Shown: in pieces, positions 33,536-45,479 of the stretch | Numbering within the stretch: the stretch's first letter is position 1 | Layout: every line of letters begins with the position of its first letter | Assembly: GCF_012489685.1 (NCBI RefSeq) | Contig: NC_080042.1 | Coordinates: forward strand, 18,924,150 to 18,988,149 | Length of the DNA: 64,000 nucleotides | DNA from: Lotus japonicus | Lineage: Eukaryota; Streptophyta; Magnoliopsida; Fabales; Fabaceae | Direction of reading: 5' to 3' | Made by a program: the position numbers and the translations under genes | The notes under the pieces: generated by a model | Database searches by the model: none | Seen by the model: the letters and a program-made list of their open reading frames with translations, nothing else | Told to the model about the DNA's origin: nothing

Positions 33536-33763
33536 TTGTGACGCGTTCCCGTTCGCCACAAGTGAAGCATTCCCGTTCTTCACTATGGATGAACCATTCC
33601 CGTTATTCATCCTGGATGAACCATTCCCGTTATTCATCCTTGGTGAACCATTCCCGTTATTCACCATATGATGAACCATTCCCGTTATTCATCATTTATG
33701 CAAGGTGAACCATTCCCGTTATTCACCATGATATGCACAGGTGAACCATTCCCATTATTCACC
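33536..33763. repeat. Array of eight hairpins with matched arms and a constant loop
   Basis: Perfectly complementary arm pairs in order: TTGTG/CACAA, AGTGAAG/CTTCACT, GGATGAA/TTCATCC twice, TGGTGAA/TTCACCA, ATGATGAA/TTCATCAT, GGTGAA/TTCACC twice. The loop is CCATTCCCGTTA with small changes. Units start at 33536, 33561, 33587, 33614, 33641, 33668, 33704 and 33740. Confidence 0.88.
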
Positions 33764-33848
33764 CGATTGATGCAATATGGTTAGCCAAACATCGAATCGT
33801 CCTCACCACATAAGTGTTTAGCTCACAACCCAATCTCAACAAACCCAT

Positions 33849-34197
33849 GAGTTAGTGTCGGTCAATACAACACAACTCGGAGTAAGTGTCGGTCAATACA
33901 ACACAACTCCATCAACAAGAATACACAAGGGTCTAGTGTCGGTCAATACAACACAGCCCAAACAACAAGAGCACTAAGTGTCGGTCAATACAACACGGCT
34001 CCAACAACAAGATAACCCAAGGGATTAGTGTCGGTCAATACAACACAACCCCAACAACAAAACCCAAAATCAAAGCCAGAGTCAGTGTCGGTCAATACAA
34101 CACGACTCGGAGTTAGTGTCGGTCAATACAACACAACTCCCACCACAAAACCCACAATCAAAGCCCAGAGCCTGTGCCGGTCAATACAACACGACTC
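33849..34197. repeat. Second hairpin array, eight units around a constant 20-nt core
   Basis: The core AGTGTCGGTCAATACAACAC (itself pairing GTGT with ACAC) is flanked by arms that differ between units but match within them: GAGTT/AACTC, GGAGT/ACTCC, GGG/CCC, GAGC/GCTC, GGG/CCC, GAGTC/GACTC, GGAGTT/AACTCC, GAG/CTC. Spacers are CAACAACAA-rich. Confidence 0.85.
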
Positions 34198-37100
34198 GAA
34201 CAACACTCCCAAGAGTACTAGAGTACTCGGTGACTTTCAGTCATCACCATAGCTCACCTCAGTGGCTTTCCCGATTCCAATAACTCTCCAAACCCACAAC
34301 AAAGTCGACTTTTCCCCGTCTTTCGTAAATATTTTCCCCTTCAGTTCTCCTATGCTTAAACGTTAATAAAAATTGTTTCAATTCGAATTAGTCAAGTTAT
34401 GAGTTTATTTCTCAAAGTCTAAGTTTCCCAAGTCTTTAGTTTTTCAAAGCTCTATCATTCTAAGTTTTCAAAGATCAACCACCCAAAATACATTTCCCGG
34501 GGAAAGTCTAAGAATTCCAACATATGGCTAAGTCTCAAACCCCACATTTGGACTTGCCTAGGGTTGTTCATCCAACCCGAAATATCAAAGATCACCAGAT
34601 CAATGAATCTCCACTCCGAAATTGCGTCAAAACGCTCAATCCAACAAAAGCACAACATCACAAGTATGGAAAAGCATCATAACATCAACTCATCATCAAA
34701 AACAACATCAGATAAAGCATAAGTCGAATTTATCGACGCCTATCATGCAGTCATAGCTAATATGTAAGTTGCCCTAACCTTAGGCGCTTTCCTTACTAAG
34801 TTGCGACTCAAATCAAATCCAGTCATATCTTTGCTTTCCCGTGTTGGCTCACTTCCGTCTGTTCTTTGGCTTCGTCGTCAAGCGCTTCCGTTATTCATAC
34901 CCTTCATAAGTACACATAACATAATCACTAATTGAGCTACCTACTTTCCAAGTCTAAAGCTACACTCTCAAGCAATTGACTCGACGAAATCACAAGTTAA
35001 ACTCAATCTCCTTAATGGTTATAAACCATCAAGATCAAACTCAGAAATTAAGATAAGTCATCATAATGACAACAAAGCAATAACAAAGCTTCAAAATCTT
35101 ATGACTTAGTAAATCAACTTTAAAACCAAATACTCATATGCTTGTCAAAATAGATAAGTACACATTACTAGTACTTACTCCTCTCATTTTCCTTAGAGAT
35201 CTCAGTCTCTAATAGGATACTCATTGAGGTATTTTCGCAATACTACACACCACTTCCCGTTAAAGCAATTAACACAACATCTGCAATAGCATTCTCCTAT
35301 CATCCTCCTTAAGTAATCTCTTCCCGTTTTCTATTCCATAATCCTCTTTATCCTCAATACTTACTTATCAAGTCACCTACAACAACTTAATGTCTCAACT
35401 CGCTCTCACGATCTATTCCTCAAGCCAACGTTGTATCATTATCAATTCTTATCAAAACCACTAACTCTTATCAAGTAATCCATAAACCATAGTTAACTTC
35501 CAAGGCAACCAACTCTTCTTATCTAATGATTATGTACTTATTCATGACTCATAAGCTCCTTCAAAACGATCGAATCATTTCTCTTAAACTTAAACTCGCG
35601 ATATCTCATTAGACACACAACCCTAGTCTCTTCGAAACTCCACTTTGGTTCTACAAAAATCCCAACTTATTGATAAGTCATCAATCTCTAAGAAATAACT
35701 TCTAGTCCTCAATCAATCCCTTAATCACTTCTAAGTCCTTGAACTTCCAAAGTTTCAAATCTAGACCTTCTAGAACCAAGTATTTATAGTAAAGCTCATA
35801 GACTTCTTGGAATTCAAGATTCAATCCTAAGTCATCTTCCAACATCAAGATTGCAATCACAACTTAATCCATTCTAATTAATACCTTTCGGAGTCTAATT
35901 CCTCACTCGGAAATCCAAACTTAATTGCTCTAACTCTATCCAATCTTGTTATTCCTAAGCATCCATCGACTAGCGAGATAGTATCAATACGCTTATTCCC
36001 TAACACTCCGACAACTTGTTCGACTTTAAAACCTTTCGCAATCGCTTTCTAACGAATAAATGTGTGTGAACTCAAACGTTCTCTATTTTCATAAACGGAT
36101 AAACAACGTACGTAAGTAAGTTTAAAAATATGTCTTCCTACTCCAAAGCATTGCAATATCGATTAAAATAAAAGGTTTTCTCATCTTTTTCCCAAAGCAA
36201 TTCTTTTCACTTGAAATAACTAATTTTGTCAAACGATTATAAACTGTACAGCGGCTACTACTTTTGAAAACAACAACAGTTTTATGTGAGTTTTCGCAAA
36301 AGCTTTTCAAGCACATTAAGGCTTAAAACAAAATCCTTAAAACCCCCAAAACCACTTAACTCAAAGGAAACAACTTTTTAGAAAACTTAATACATTAACA
36401 TAAAACTCTACTCAACCACTCAACCTTTGTAAAGAGATTAGTAAAACATATTACATTAGAAATATATATTTTCTTCAGCCAATTAGCAGTAGAAAGAGTT
36501 TCAAATATGTTTTATATTAAAGTAGACTCTTGGGGCTTTCTAAAAAGTGGTCATACAACTAAAACGGATAAAAGATGAGAGAGTTATGCAATTTTCAAGT
36601 TGGAGAACCGAAACAGGAAATTGTCCCCTGCAGGTTCTGTTAGTGACGGAAAAACAGAGCTTTGTGACGGAAAAACTGATGTTTGTGACGGACTTCATAA
36701 CAGAACGTGGTTTTGAAATTTCCAACATGTTCTCAGCACCAAAACACTATCTCAAACCATTTTGATTCATCTAAACCCCAGATAAATTTAGAAATCAAAT
36801 ATACAAACATACTAATCAAGAAATTAAGGCTTTTACCAAGGAAAATGAGAAGATGATGGTGGAGGAGCTTAAATCCCTATTTCATGAAATGATCAGATCT
36901 TGTTCTAAGAATTTTGAAGCATGTAAATGAAGTTTATCAATTAGAGATAGCAAAGGAAAAGGTTTTACCACATGAGGAAGTAAAGTGGCATGGTGATGGT
37001 GTCTCCTTGTCATGATATGGAAGATGAAGCTTGAACAATACCATATGATGAATGGGGCTGTACGTTTGTGGTGCTGGCCTTCTCGTGGTGGCCATGGAGA

Positions 37101-38435
37101 GAAAGAAGAGGAACATGGTGGCTGCCATGGTGGCTTTCTTGCGTGAAGAAGGAGGGGCAGAACAAGAACATGTTTGTGGTGATGGTTTTCATGGTGGAAA
37201 GGAGAAGAAGAACGTGATTATGGTGGCCTCTTGGCTGGACTGTTGCCATGGTGAGGATGAGGGACGGTGGTGATGGTGTGGGTGCTGCACGTGAATGAAG
37301 AAGAAAGGAAAACCATGGTGGTGATGGCTGGCTTCGTTGTGGCCATGGAGAGGATTGGTGGCGGCTTGAACATGAAGGAAGAAGCAACTCGTGATGATGG
37401 TGAGGTGCTGTACAAGAGAGAAAATAAGAATTTGGTGTTGGTGATGAGGAGAAGAAGAGAACAAGAAAGGAGAAAACATGAAGAAGAACAAATGAAATGG
37501 GTATGCAGCAAAAGAAAGAAAAAAAACGTGAAGGAAGAAAGAAATGAGAGTGAGCCGAGGATGAGGTGGACGGAGGGATAAGGATGGTGAGATATTTTCT
37601 AAAGATACTTTGAGAAGATATATATTTTTTTAAAATCGGTACGAATTGATTTAGACACTGAATGATTTAGCTCATAAAGTTAAGAGAAAAATATATGAGT
37701 GATATATTATTATCCCAAAAATTATGGGGAACTCTATGAAATGATAAAATATAAATTTGAATCACTTTGAGCAAAATAAAATGATCCGTGAATCAAGAAA
37801 TGAGTAGAAACTGAGCTAAAGAATAATTGTGAGATAATTAGAACAAATATGACGTTGTCATATTATGTGCCTAAGCTAGAATAATTTACAAGGAAAATGA
37901 CAATAGTAACTATTATCATTTGAGAGGAACAGACAAACTTTAGATAGCTCACAGAGCGTTGAATTGAGTTTATCGAATAAAACAAAAGTTATGACTTATT
38001 AAAAATAAGAAGACTAATGATATTATTTCTATTTTCAATGAAACTATAGAAAATAAAATACTTTGAAACTAATTATCATTTAAATGATTTCCTTGATTCT
38101 TAATTAAAATCAAGTCAGGAAAATAACTTTAAAAATATTAATAGATTATAAACACTCAATTAATTAATATAATGAAATTAAATAAATAATCTAGTTATTT
38201 ATTTCAGGGTCTTACAAAAACCCTATAAGGAATCCACACTATTACACCCTGTTTTACAAGATAATTAGTTTTAATTTATTGTTTATAATTCTTTTCTCGA
38301 TTAATGATGAATAATTAAAATTTTATATAATTATAATATTTAACATGTTAATATTTTTTTATATACATAGCAAAACTACCAGCAAAATAAAACTAAGGAA
38401 CTGACAAAGAGTCCTTCAACAGAAGGTACTCCACA

Positions 38436-39086
38436 TCAGGTCTGGGAACTAGCAGCTGCCCCCCGCCTTGCCAAGTGATCCGCTACCGCATTGCTCTCCT
38501 CATGAATACAACTAAGCTTCACCTCCCAATCCCACCTCAACATCTGCTTGATGGTATACAACACCAGGAAATCCGAGGGCAACTGAACAGCTGCTTCATC
38601 CGCTAAGGTGGTCACAAGTGCAGCACAGTCAACCTCACAGATGACTCTCCGAAAGCCTCGATCCCACGCTAGACTGAGAACCTCCCGTAGCGCTGCCGCT
38701 TCCGCCTTAAACGTACTATATCCGGCGTTCCCAGAGAAACATGCCACCACCCAACGGCCATTGTGGTCTCGAATGATCCCACCACCATCAATCCGCTAGT
38801 CCATGTCGCGAAAGCTCCCATCAGAGTTGCATTTTACCACCTCCGGTGGCAATGGAAACCAGACATGGCAAAGAAGAGAGTTGTTCACAAAACTGCTGCA
38901 CACCCAGTCATCATGATCATGCGATAATTTCCGCCACGCCACCTCGAAGGGCCAAGGATGCGGATCCAACAACGAATTATAGCTCCACTTCCAGGATGCC
39001 CACAAACCTGCTAAGAACTTAATCTCATGCGTGCCACGAGCCAACGAGTACACCCAAACCGCCAAATCAGAGCATCGAAAATTCGG
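38436..39086 (-). pseudogene. RNase H-like (RVT_3 type) fragment with a nonsense codon
   Basis: On the minus strand the frame from 39086 reads CNSDGSFRDMD, a TAG near 38797, then RIDGGGIIRDHNGRWVVACF, FKAEAAALREVLSLAWDRGF, VICEVDCAALV and HEESNAVADHLARRGA. This is the plant RNase H superfamily found in LINE-derived and stand-alone proteins: the SDGS aspartate, the E of KAEAAAL, the D of CEVDC and a C-terminal ADHLAR are visible. The upstream part (WASWKWSYNSLLDPHPWPFE) is the usual linker. There is no start codon upstream and no RT domain nearby. Confidence 0.8.
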
Positions 39087-39115
39087 CTAATTAGTTGCAC
39101 CAAGCCGCTGCCGCA

Positions 39116-40141
39116 TGTAAGACCCTAACCTTTACTATATAATGTTAAGTGATTTATTCAATAAAAATGAAGTTTGTAGTGAAGTTTAGCTTTATTGCTA
39201 ATCTGCCTGTGATCTTGTATGAATTTTTGACAGGTTTTAACGATCTTTTCTGGAGAATCTTCCTTCATGAGAGTTGTAGCCCTCTGCGTTAGCTAAATTC
39301 TCCAATTGGTTTTGTGTCAATCCGATATCTGTAGCTCAAGATAACTGAATTTTAGTGAGCAAAGGTCTGGCTGAACAGTGCCAGCGATTTTAGTTGATAT
39401 GATAACTTTTAATTTCGAATTTACCTTTGATTTTTAGAGAAAGGGGGAGGGTTTTAATTGGGTTTCAGGTCTGATTACTTGGAACTTAGTGGGCCAAGAG
39501 AGTTAACTTGGATCGGGCTTGAAAGAAAAAGAAAAACCCTAGCCCACATGCTAGTGTGGCCCCGATTTCTCGAGTGTCACACTGTAACCAAATAACGAAG
39601 TTTTCGTAAAGAATTTTCGTCGATTCATTTATTATTCTTTACTTACTGACAAACCGTCATTGTTATGAAATTCTTAGCTAACATAATAAACCAATTACAA
39701 TAATAAAACTTGAAGAAACAAAACTTACAAGTAACCGTGGTAACGAAAGGTACTGTAATAAAACGTCTTGGCCACACCCATGTGTGAAAAACCACATTTA
39801 ATAGTTGATCATCCTAATATCTTTAAAATAAAAGCTAAACCATGTTTAATAATTCAACAAATTAAGATAATTCAAAAACCGATGTAACTACTCTCAGGAT
39901 CCCCCAAAATACGTGCTCGACATTCCTTAGGCACAACCGGGTCACCTTCAGAGCCTTCGAGCCATCTACATTGTCTTTTCTTTGACAGAGCGCCGGCATC
40001 AGGATCTGGAAGTGCCTCTAGTGGCGGGGCTCGAAAGTCACCAATACGCCCCCACCAGACTGGTACCTCATGCACTCGTGAAGTCCCCACCGCTCTGTCA
40101 CCGACTCTTGGAGCTTCAGCTTGAAGTTCTCTGGAAGATTA
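39116..40141. other. Gypsy-LTR-like debris flanking Sirevirus F
   Basis: 39116 begins TGTAAGACCCTAACC like an LTR start on the plus strand. Around 39555-39600 the sequence CCCCGATTTCTCGAGTGTCAC resembles the end of a reverse LTR. On the minus strand 40090-39872 has a short open frame (WWGRIGDFRAPPLEALPDPD to ILGDPESSYIGF) that may be a remnant of an LTR-encoded ORF. Boundaries are uncertain and no target duplication was found. Confidence 0.35.
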
Positions 40142-41027
40142 TGAAGGTATGAAAATCGGTATAAAGGGGGGGTTTGAATAACGTTTTCAGAATAAAACTT
40201 CCACCTTAAGATTTTAACAAATCTTTCGAGACACAAGTAAAGTGCTTAATATAAGAGATGAGAAAAGCACACAAGGATTTTATCCTGGTTCACTTGATGA
40301 ATCACTCAAGCTAGTCCAGTCCACCCGTGAAGGTGATTTCTTCCTTCTTAGAATGAAGGCAATCCACTAATCAGATAATTGTTACAACTGCACTTGAAAC
40401 CTACAAGTGACTAACAATACACTGACTTAGCTCACACTAAGATTCACTCTCTTAGTCTTCTCTAGGATCCGATCAACCTTGATCTCCTAAAGGTAAACTA
40501 AACAACTGTTTAGGAAATATTGTTTACAAAGAAATTGCTTCTGAAAAGCTTGTAGTAAACACAATAAATTCAATGAAGAAAGAATGCTTAGAAGATTTGA
40601 ATACAGCTTGCGCGTGTGAGTTTCTTCCAACCGCATCTTTCAGTCTTCAGCCTCTATATATACTCCAAGGATTAGGGTTTGAACATTGCATGGGAATGCT
40701 ACCGTTGGAGGGCAGATATGGGATTTCCAGCTTCTGCTGTGGCTGAGAATGTTAGGTTAGGTCGTCAGGATAGTACATTTGCTTTTGTACTTTGGATAGT
40801 GACTTGACTTTTAACCTTGTAGACTTCTGATCAGAGGAATGCTTCGTGTTGGAACTTGTGAAGCTTGTTGATCAGAGTCAGAGGAAGGCATGGATCCTCT
40901 GACCGTTGTACCTTCTGATTCTGAACTCAGAGGAGAAGTACTTGGTCTTCAGAGCCAGTTTGCTTCTGGACTTCAGAGTCTTCACTTTTCAGCTTCTGGA
41001 TCTTCAGAGTCTTCTAAACCATCAGAG
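40142..41027 (-). repeat. 3' LTR of element F, distal part
   Basis: Plus-strand TGAAGGTATG at 40142 is the LTR end. It runs to 41027, ending CAGAG, the target copied by the Tekay solo LTR. Confidence 0.88.
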
Positions 41028-41479
41028 TGTAACACCCCGATTTCGGTGGCGTCACTTTAGTAACCAAAGGAAAATACTTTAAGCGGAAAAACGTGAATTA
41101 TTTTTTTTTCGACAATATAACTAAAGACAGAAAGCAATAAAACTCCCCAACAAAAGATAAAAGGAACTACTATACAACTATATATACATGCCTCGTGACG
41201 GGTAACAGAAAAGAGTAACGCCCGAGGGCAATATGTACAGTCCAAGATAAAGATACTGTGTCCGCAACACTATCCTACAAAAACTGAGAGCAAGTTGGCC
41301 CAGCGGCCTAAGAAAAGACCCCCTAAATCCAACCAGCTCTCTGCGATCTCCATAGGAAACCACACAAAAGCTACCGGTAGGAAAACTACCCTGTCCCCAA
41401 AAACGGAAGCATGACGGTCAGAGCATCGACACTACTCCTACACTATCCCTACCCGAGGAGCCCACACTAGCACTCGATC

Positions 41480-41962
41480 CTACACGCTAGCGCGGTCGTC
41501 ATCCGAATCTGCATCCAGGACGACTAGGTCGACGTACTCAACACTGCCCTCTCTGTCCACCCTAATGCGCTCCCGCACTGGACTCTCGGGCTCGGGGCCC
41601 GGAACGAGATCCGCAACGACAGCAGCAGCAGTAGACGGACTAGACTCCGTCGAAGCCCCACCTACTGGCAACTCCTCAGAAGGATCCTCATCGTCTGAAG
41701 GAGATGGTGGCGGTGGAGGTACTCCCAAGCCGGGTCCACAGTGTACTCCTGGAGGCAGGTTGAAGCTCACTATGTGCCTCCTCATCACTCCCTCCGTCAA
41801 GCGTCCGAATCGATCGACACGGTCCTCCATGATCCGACCGGTGTAGGTCGCACGGTGGCCCTCGGGATCGACCACCCATGCACCTGGGTCGTCTTGGTCA
41901 AGCATCTCGTACCTGGTCCCCCCTGATGGGCTGACCATGGTAAACCAATCCCCCATACTCAT
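41480..41962 (-). CDS. LTR-encoded ORF in the solo Tekay LTR (160 aa)
   Basis: It starts at ATG 41962 (MSMGDWFTMVSPSGG) and ends at 41480 (DADSDDDRASV). It has the same length as the ORF at 4046-4528 with no indels. Replacements seen: Val to Ile, Ser to Pro, Gly to Val, Val to Leu, Thr to Ala, Arg to Ser and Gln to Arg; 12 other changes are silent. The open frame extends upstream to 42019 without another ATG. Function unknown. Its survival in a solo LTR may simply reflect recent loss of the interior. Confidence 0.55.
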   Translation of the reverse strand: MSMGDWFTMVSPSGGTRYEMLDQDDPGAWVVDPEGHRATYTGRIMEDRVDRFGRLTEGVMRRHIVSFNLPPGVHCGPGLGVPPPPPSPSDDEDPSEELPVGGASTESSPSTAAAVVADLVPGPEPESPVRERIRVDREGSVEYVDLVVLDADSDDDRASV

Positions 41963-42679
41963 CTGACAAATGGCGTAGTCCGCCCAAACACACACAGCAG
42001 ACGCGAGGGTCAACTCCAAAGAATTATATAATTAATAAAACCAGATATAATTATAGGATAATAAATACTCGCCTCTCAGGCTTATAAGTTTTGGGATAGC
42101 TTCCTAGGGTTACATGTATCACAATAAATATAAAGAGCCATAAAACAAGTAGCATGCCTCAAAAAAAATAGGTTAAACAGTTACCAATCACACTCAGCAA
42201 CTAAGTTAGCATGTATGTTGCATGAAATGCAATGCTGGGTAACAAAATGCATTCCGGAAGAAGGATGGACATCAACGAGACGGCCCTAACACCAGCCACG
42301 GTGGGTACCTTCCTGCTCGCGTGTCTCTTACACCACACAAAAGTAGTCAGATCAGCAGTGAACCCGTAGGTCTGCCATCCCGTCTGCTACTGAGGACCAC
42401 CGTAGTGTCCTAAATATGGAAATCCGGGTCTTATGACCATTTTGGAATCCACCGAGGTCCGGTATCACGCCGTGTATTAACCTCAAAATGAGTGCATGAA
42501 TGCAAGTGATTAGCCAAACAACGTCTCCGACCTCACCCGACACGTCGCCACGTGTTCTAGATTAACTTAAAGTCTCTAAAAGAATACCCTAAGGTAAATG
42601 TCGATTCTGCGACAAAATACAATTAATCATAAACAAAAGAGTGCAACCACTCACGACAACTCTTCGAGTCATCAATGCT

Positions 42680-42923
42680 CTCACGAAGTCTCACGCTTCT
42701 GTGGAGTCTCACACATTCACAAAGTCTCACGCTTCAGTGAAGTTTTATGCTTTCACAAGGTCTCACGCCTCAGTGAATTTACACACTTGCACGAAGTCTC
42801 ACGCTTCAATGAAGTTTCATGCTGTTCACGAGGTCTCACGCCTCAGTGAAGATCCATGCTTTCCACAAGGTCTCACGCCTCAGTGGAGTATCACGCATTC
42901 ACAAGGTCTCACACCTCCGTGAA
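42680..42923 (-). repeat. Hairpin array in the solo Tekay LTR
   Basis: Reverse-orientation counterpart of 3088-3331: seven units, TCTCACG loop complement, the same inner pair types. The array is preserved despite divergence elsewhere in the LTR. Confidence 0.85.
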
Positions 42924-45148
42924 GCTTCTCGGCTCATCCCTTGGATGGCTAAACAATTGCTCCCAGAGCGAATGAGTATTAACATACCCAAAACTCGAAA
43001 TCTTCCCAACACTTGGATCCGACGACACTTCTCATTTTCCAAAACTAAACTTCAATCCAAAGCTTGCATCCGTGATTGTTATCTTTATTTAAAGGTTTAG
43101 AGGTTGTTTAATATCTTATGAATTTCTTTATAAAAATAGCTCTTTTTTGTCTTATCGTATTCCCTATGAGTTCAAAGTTCCCATAAACCCAAGTAATTCC
43201 CTGAGAAGGTCTCGATCCATTGGAGCATGACAAGGTCCGAACTCCGTTCGTCCTTTTTAAAACTCTCTCAAAATCTCATAAAAATTCGGCATGACCTGCC
43301 CGCAATCCTCACTTTTCAGAATCTCAGGTACAAGTGTAATAGCATCATTGAAACAGCTCAACCAAAAGACATAAACAGCATATTCCAACACATCCTAAGT
43401 TAACCATGTAGCACATAGCATGTGAATCATTTAGCACACAATATCATGGCATCAAGTACTCAACAAGTTCGGCCGAAGCCTCAGAAATCATTTCAGACAT
43501 TTAGCAATTAGGTGCATAACACATAAATCAAGTCGAATTTCATCGACACCTAAAGCATTATCTAGTAATTCAGAGAGTAGCCCTCACCGGTGGGTCTTCC
43601 AGCTTCCTCCTCCAAATGTTCTTCAAGCTCTTCTCCTTGGTTTCTTGGAATCTCCTCAAACGAACCTTAAGCAAAAATCACAGAAATCAACACCAAGAGT
43701 CAGAAACTCAGCAATCAAAGAGTCCTAGGGTTACACAGTACACTACTACCTCCGTGGTACGACAATCTAACGCGTTAAGACAAGTTTTCGAAAAATCGGA
43801 TTCTCCTCCCCCCTTGATATAGCTCTCGGCCACTTTCCTTAATTGGGAGGGTCGATTTTTCTTCGATCAAACTTGGTTCCTAGGTTAACATAAGCCGTAA
43901 CTAAGACGGTTCTAGGCTCGGAAAAATTTTCGGATCGAAAACTGACATAGGGGTAGTTTGGTCATTATTTTTAGCTCAGAATTTCAAAATTGGATTTTTG
44001 AAAAACAAATTGGATGGGGACGTCCACAACGACGTTTATGACGACAAATCCTACTAGCACTAAGCCAAGTCGATAGATTAGAGCGTAAAGGTTGCGACTT
44101 TGCCGAAAAATGGGTATTTAGGGTAGAAATTGATCCCGGCGGCATTTCGTCGACATTTGACAAAATCTAATCCGCAGAACACGCTCAGGAGCATGCAGGG
44201 AAGAAGTTTAGACGCTGAAATCAACTGATTTGAACAGTTTTTCAAAAACCTCAAAATTTTGAACTCAGAAAGTCGCAGGAGAAATGGACAGAAACGACGA
44301 TTCGAAGGAGAGTATAGATTACCTACCTCGAGGTCTTCGATTAGTGACGAACGGTGAAGCAAACGGGCAAGAAACGACGAAGATCCGGATCTCTCTCTCT
44401 CTCTAGAAACTCGCGGCTTGGAGGGGTGGGGAAAATGGGTTTTGTGAAAAAATCTAATTTTTCAAGCTATTTATAGGTTTTGGAAAAAACGGAAAAATGA
44501 TTTTTTTGCGATTCCGATTTTTCCTGCGCGTTCCTCTGCGCATTCTAAGATAGGTTCTGGCGACAGAATTCCAGAACTCAAAATAGTATTCTTGGAATTA
44601 AACCAAAAGATCCAAAATCGGCATAGGTCGGTGTAAGTCGGTTTATCCCGAAAAACTACTTTTTGCAGTGATCGTCGGATGAGAAAACTTCCTTCTGAAG
44701 AAAGATTAGGAATGATGAGAGAAGTAGGAGAACGCGGGTGGAATCTTCATTTGAGTTTCCGGATAGAAAAAGTCTTCATCGTCTGTCGATCTTAGGTTTT
44801 TCGAACTATCAGGGATTCCGTTTCGGCAAACTTCCGAGAATTGGAATTTGACGTTCGTACATTCCAGGATTTCGCATCGAAATGGTTGTTTAAGGACGGA
44901 AAAGAGAAGTTCTAACATTTCTCTGAGGATTTTTGGAATTAGTTTCCATCGTGTCCTAAAGCGTAAATTAACTATTCACTAATACCTTCGACCTAGGATT
45001 TAGCGTATGTTAATCGTGCTATAACTCTTTCGGTTTTTCGATACATTCTTGGACTTTTCCTGAGCCTCTTTCCTTCCCAAATTTATCTTAATCAAATAAC
45101 TCTTTTATTTTATTCACTTATCCAAAGCGTTAAAACTTGGGCCTTACA

Positions 45149-45479
45149 CAGAGCTTCTAAACCTTCTGAGTATCTAGGTTATCAGAACGTCTGGATCTTC
45201 AGAAATTCAAGTGATCTGAGTCCACATCAGAGCTTGATTAACTTCAGAACTTCTGAAGCCTTTCTACTATTCAGATTGAACATAGATATTGCGAAAGCGT
45301 TGCTAGGGTCACTCTTTAAGCAAAGTGCTTCTGATTTGTGTGAGATTATGTTAAGGTCAGAGCTTGTTAAGAGCACACTCAGAAAACACGTTAGAGTACC
45401 ATAATTGTTCATACTAAAACGTAAACTTGTAATCATCAAAACATAGAGTTGTACTACTAGATCAAAACTTGATCTTACA
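45149..45479 (-). repeat. 3' LTR of element F, proximal part
   Basis: It resumes after the solo LTR (first five bases are the duplicated CAGAG) and ends GATCTTACA at 45479, the LTR start on the minus strand. With 40142-41027 it totals about 1.21 kb. Confidence 0.88.

Larger units (their letters stand above)
32809..38216 (-). repeat. Solo LTR of a giant Ty3/gypsy-type LTR family (5408 bp)
   Basis: Read on the minus strand it begins TGTAAGACCC (at 38216) and ends GGGGTGTTACA (at 32809). AAAAC at 32804-32808 and 38217-38221 is a perfect target duplication. There is no primer-binding site, gag or pol between the ends. It shares the GCGAGGGTCAACTC word and the TGTAA...TTACA ends with the Tekay LTR, so a related chromovirus is likely. 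It contains two hairpin arrays, an (AT)n tract, a triple GTGACGG repeat at 36642-36690 and a long non-coding AT-rich part (34200-36840). The length is extreme; an undetected nested insertion is possible. Confidence 0.8.
41028..45148 (-). repeat. Solo Tekay LTR (4121 bp)
   Basis: It is homologous over its full length to 858-5003 in reverse. CAGAG at 41023-41027 and 45149-45153 flank it perfectly. There is no internal region, so two LTRs probably recombined and removed the interior. It carries the reversed TATA at 44468-44475, the hairpin array at 42680-42923 and an intact LTR ORF. It is more diverged from the complete element's LTRs than they are from each other. Confidence 0.95.

Noticed and set aside
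33536..34197. CRISPR-like regular repeats
   Set aside because: Units are palindromic tandem repeats inside a plant LTR; there are no unique spacers, leader or cas genes.
36937..37581. Several overlapping His/Ser-rich open frames on both strands
   Set aside because: They cover repeated GGTGGTGATGG-type sequence inside the solo LTR. They are open in many frames at once and match nothing I recognise.
38436..39086. Functional host RNase H gene
   Set aside because: It has an internal TAG, no start codon and no surrounding exons.
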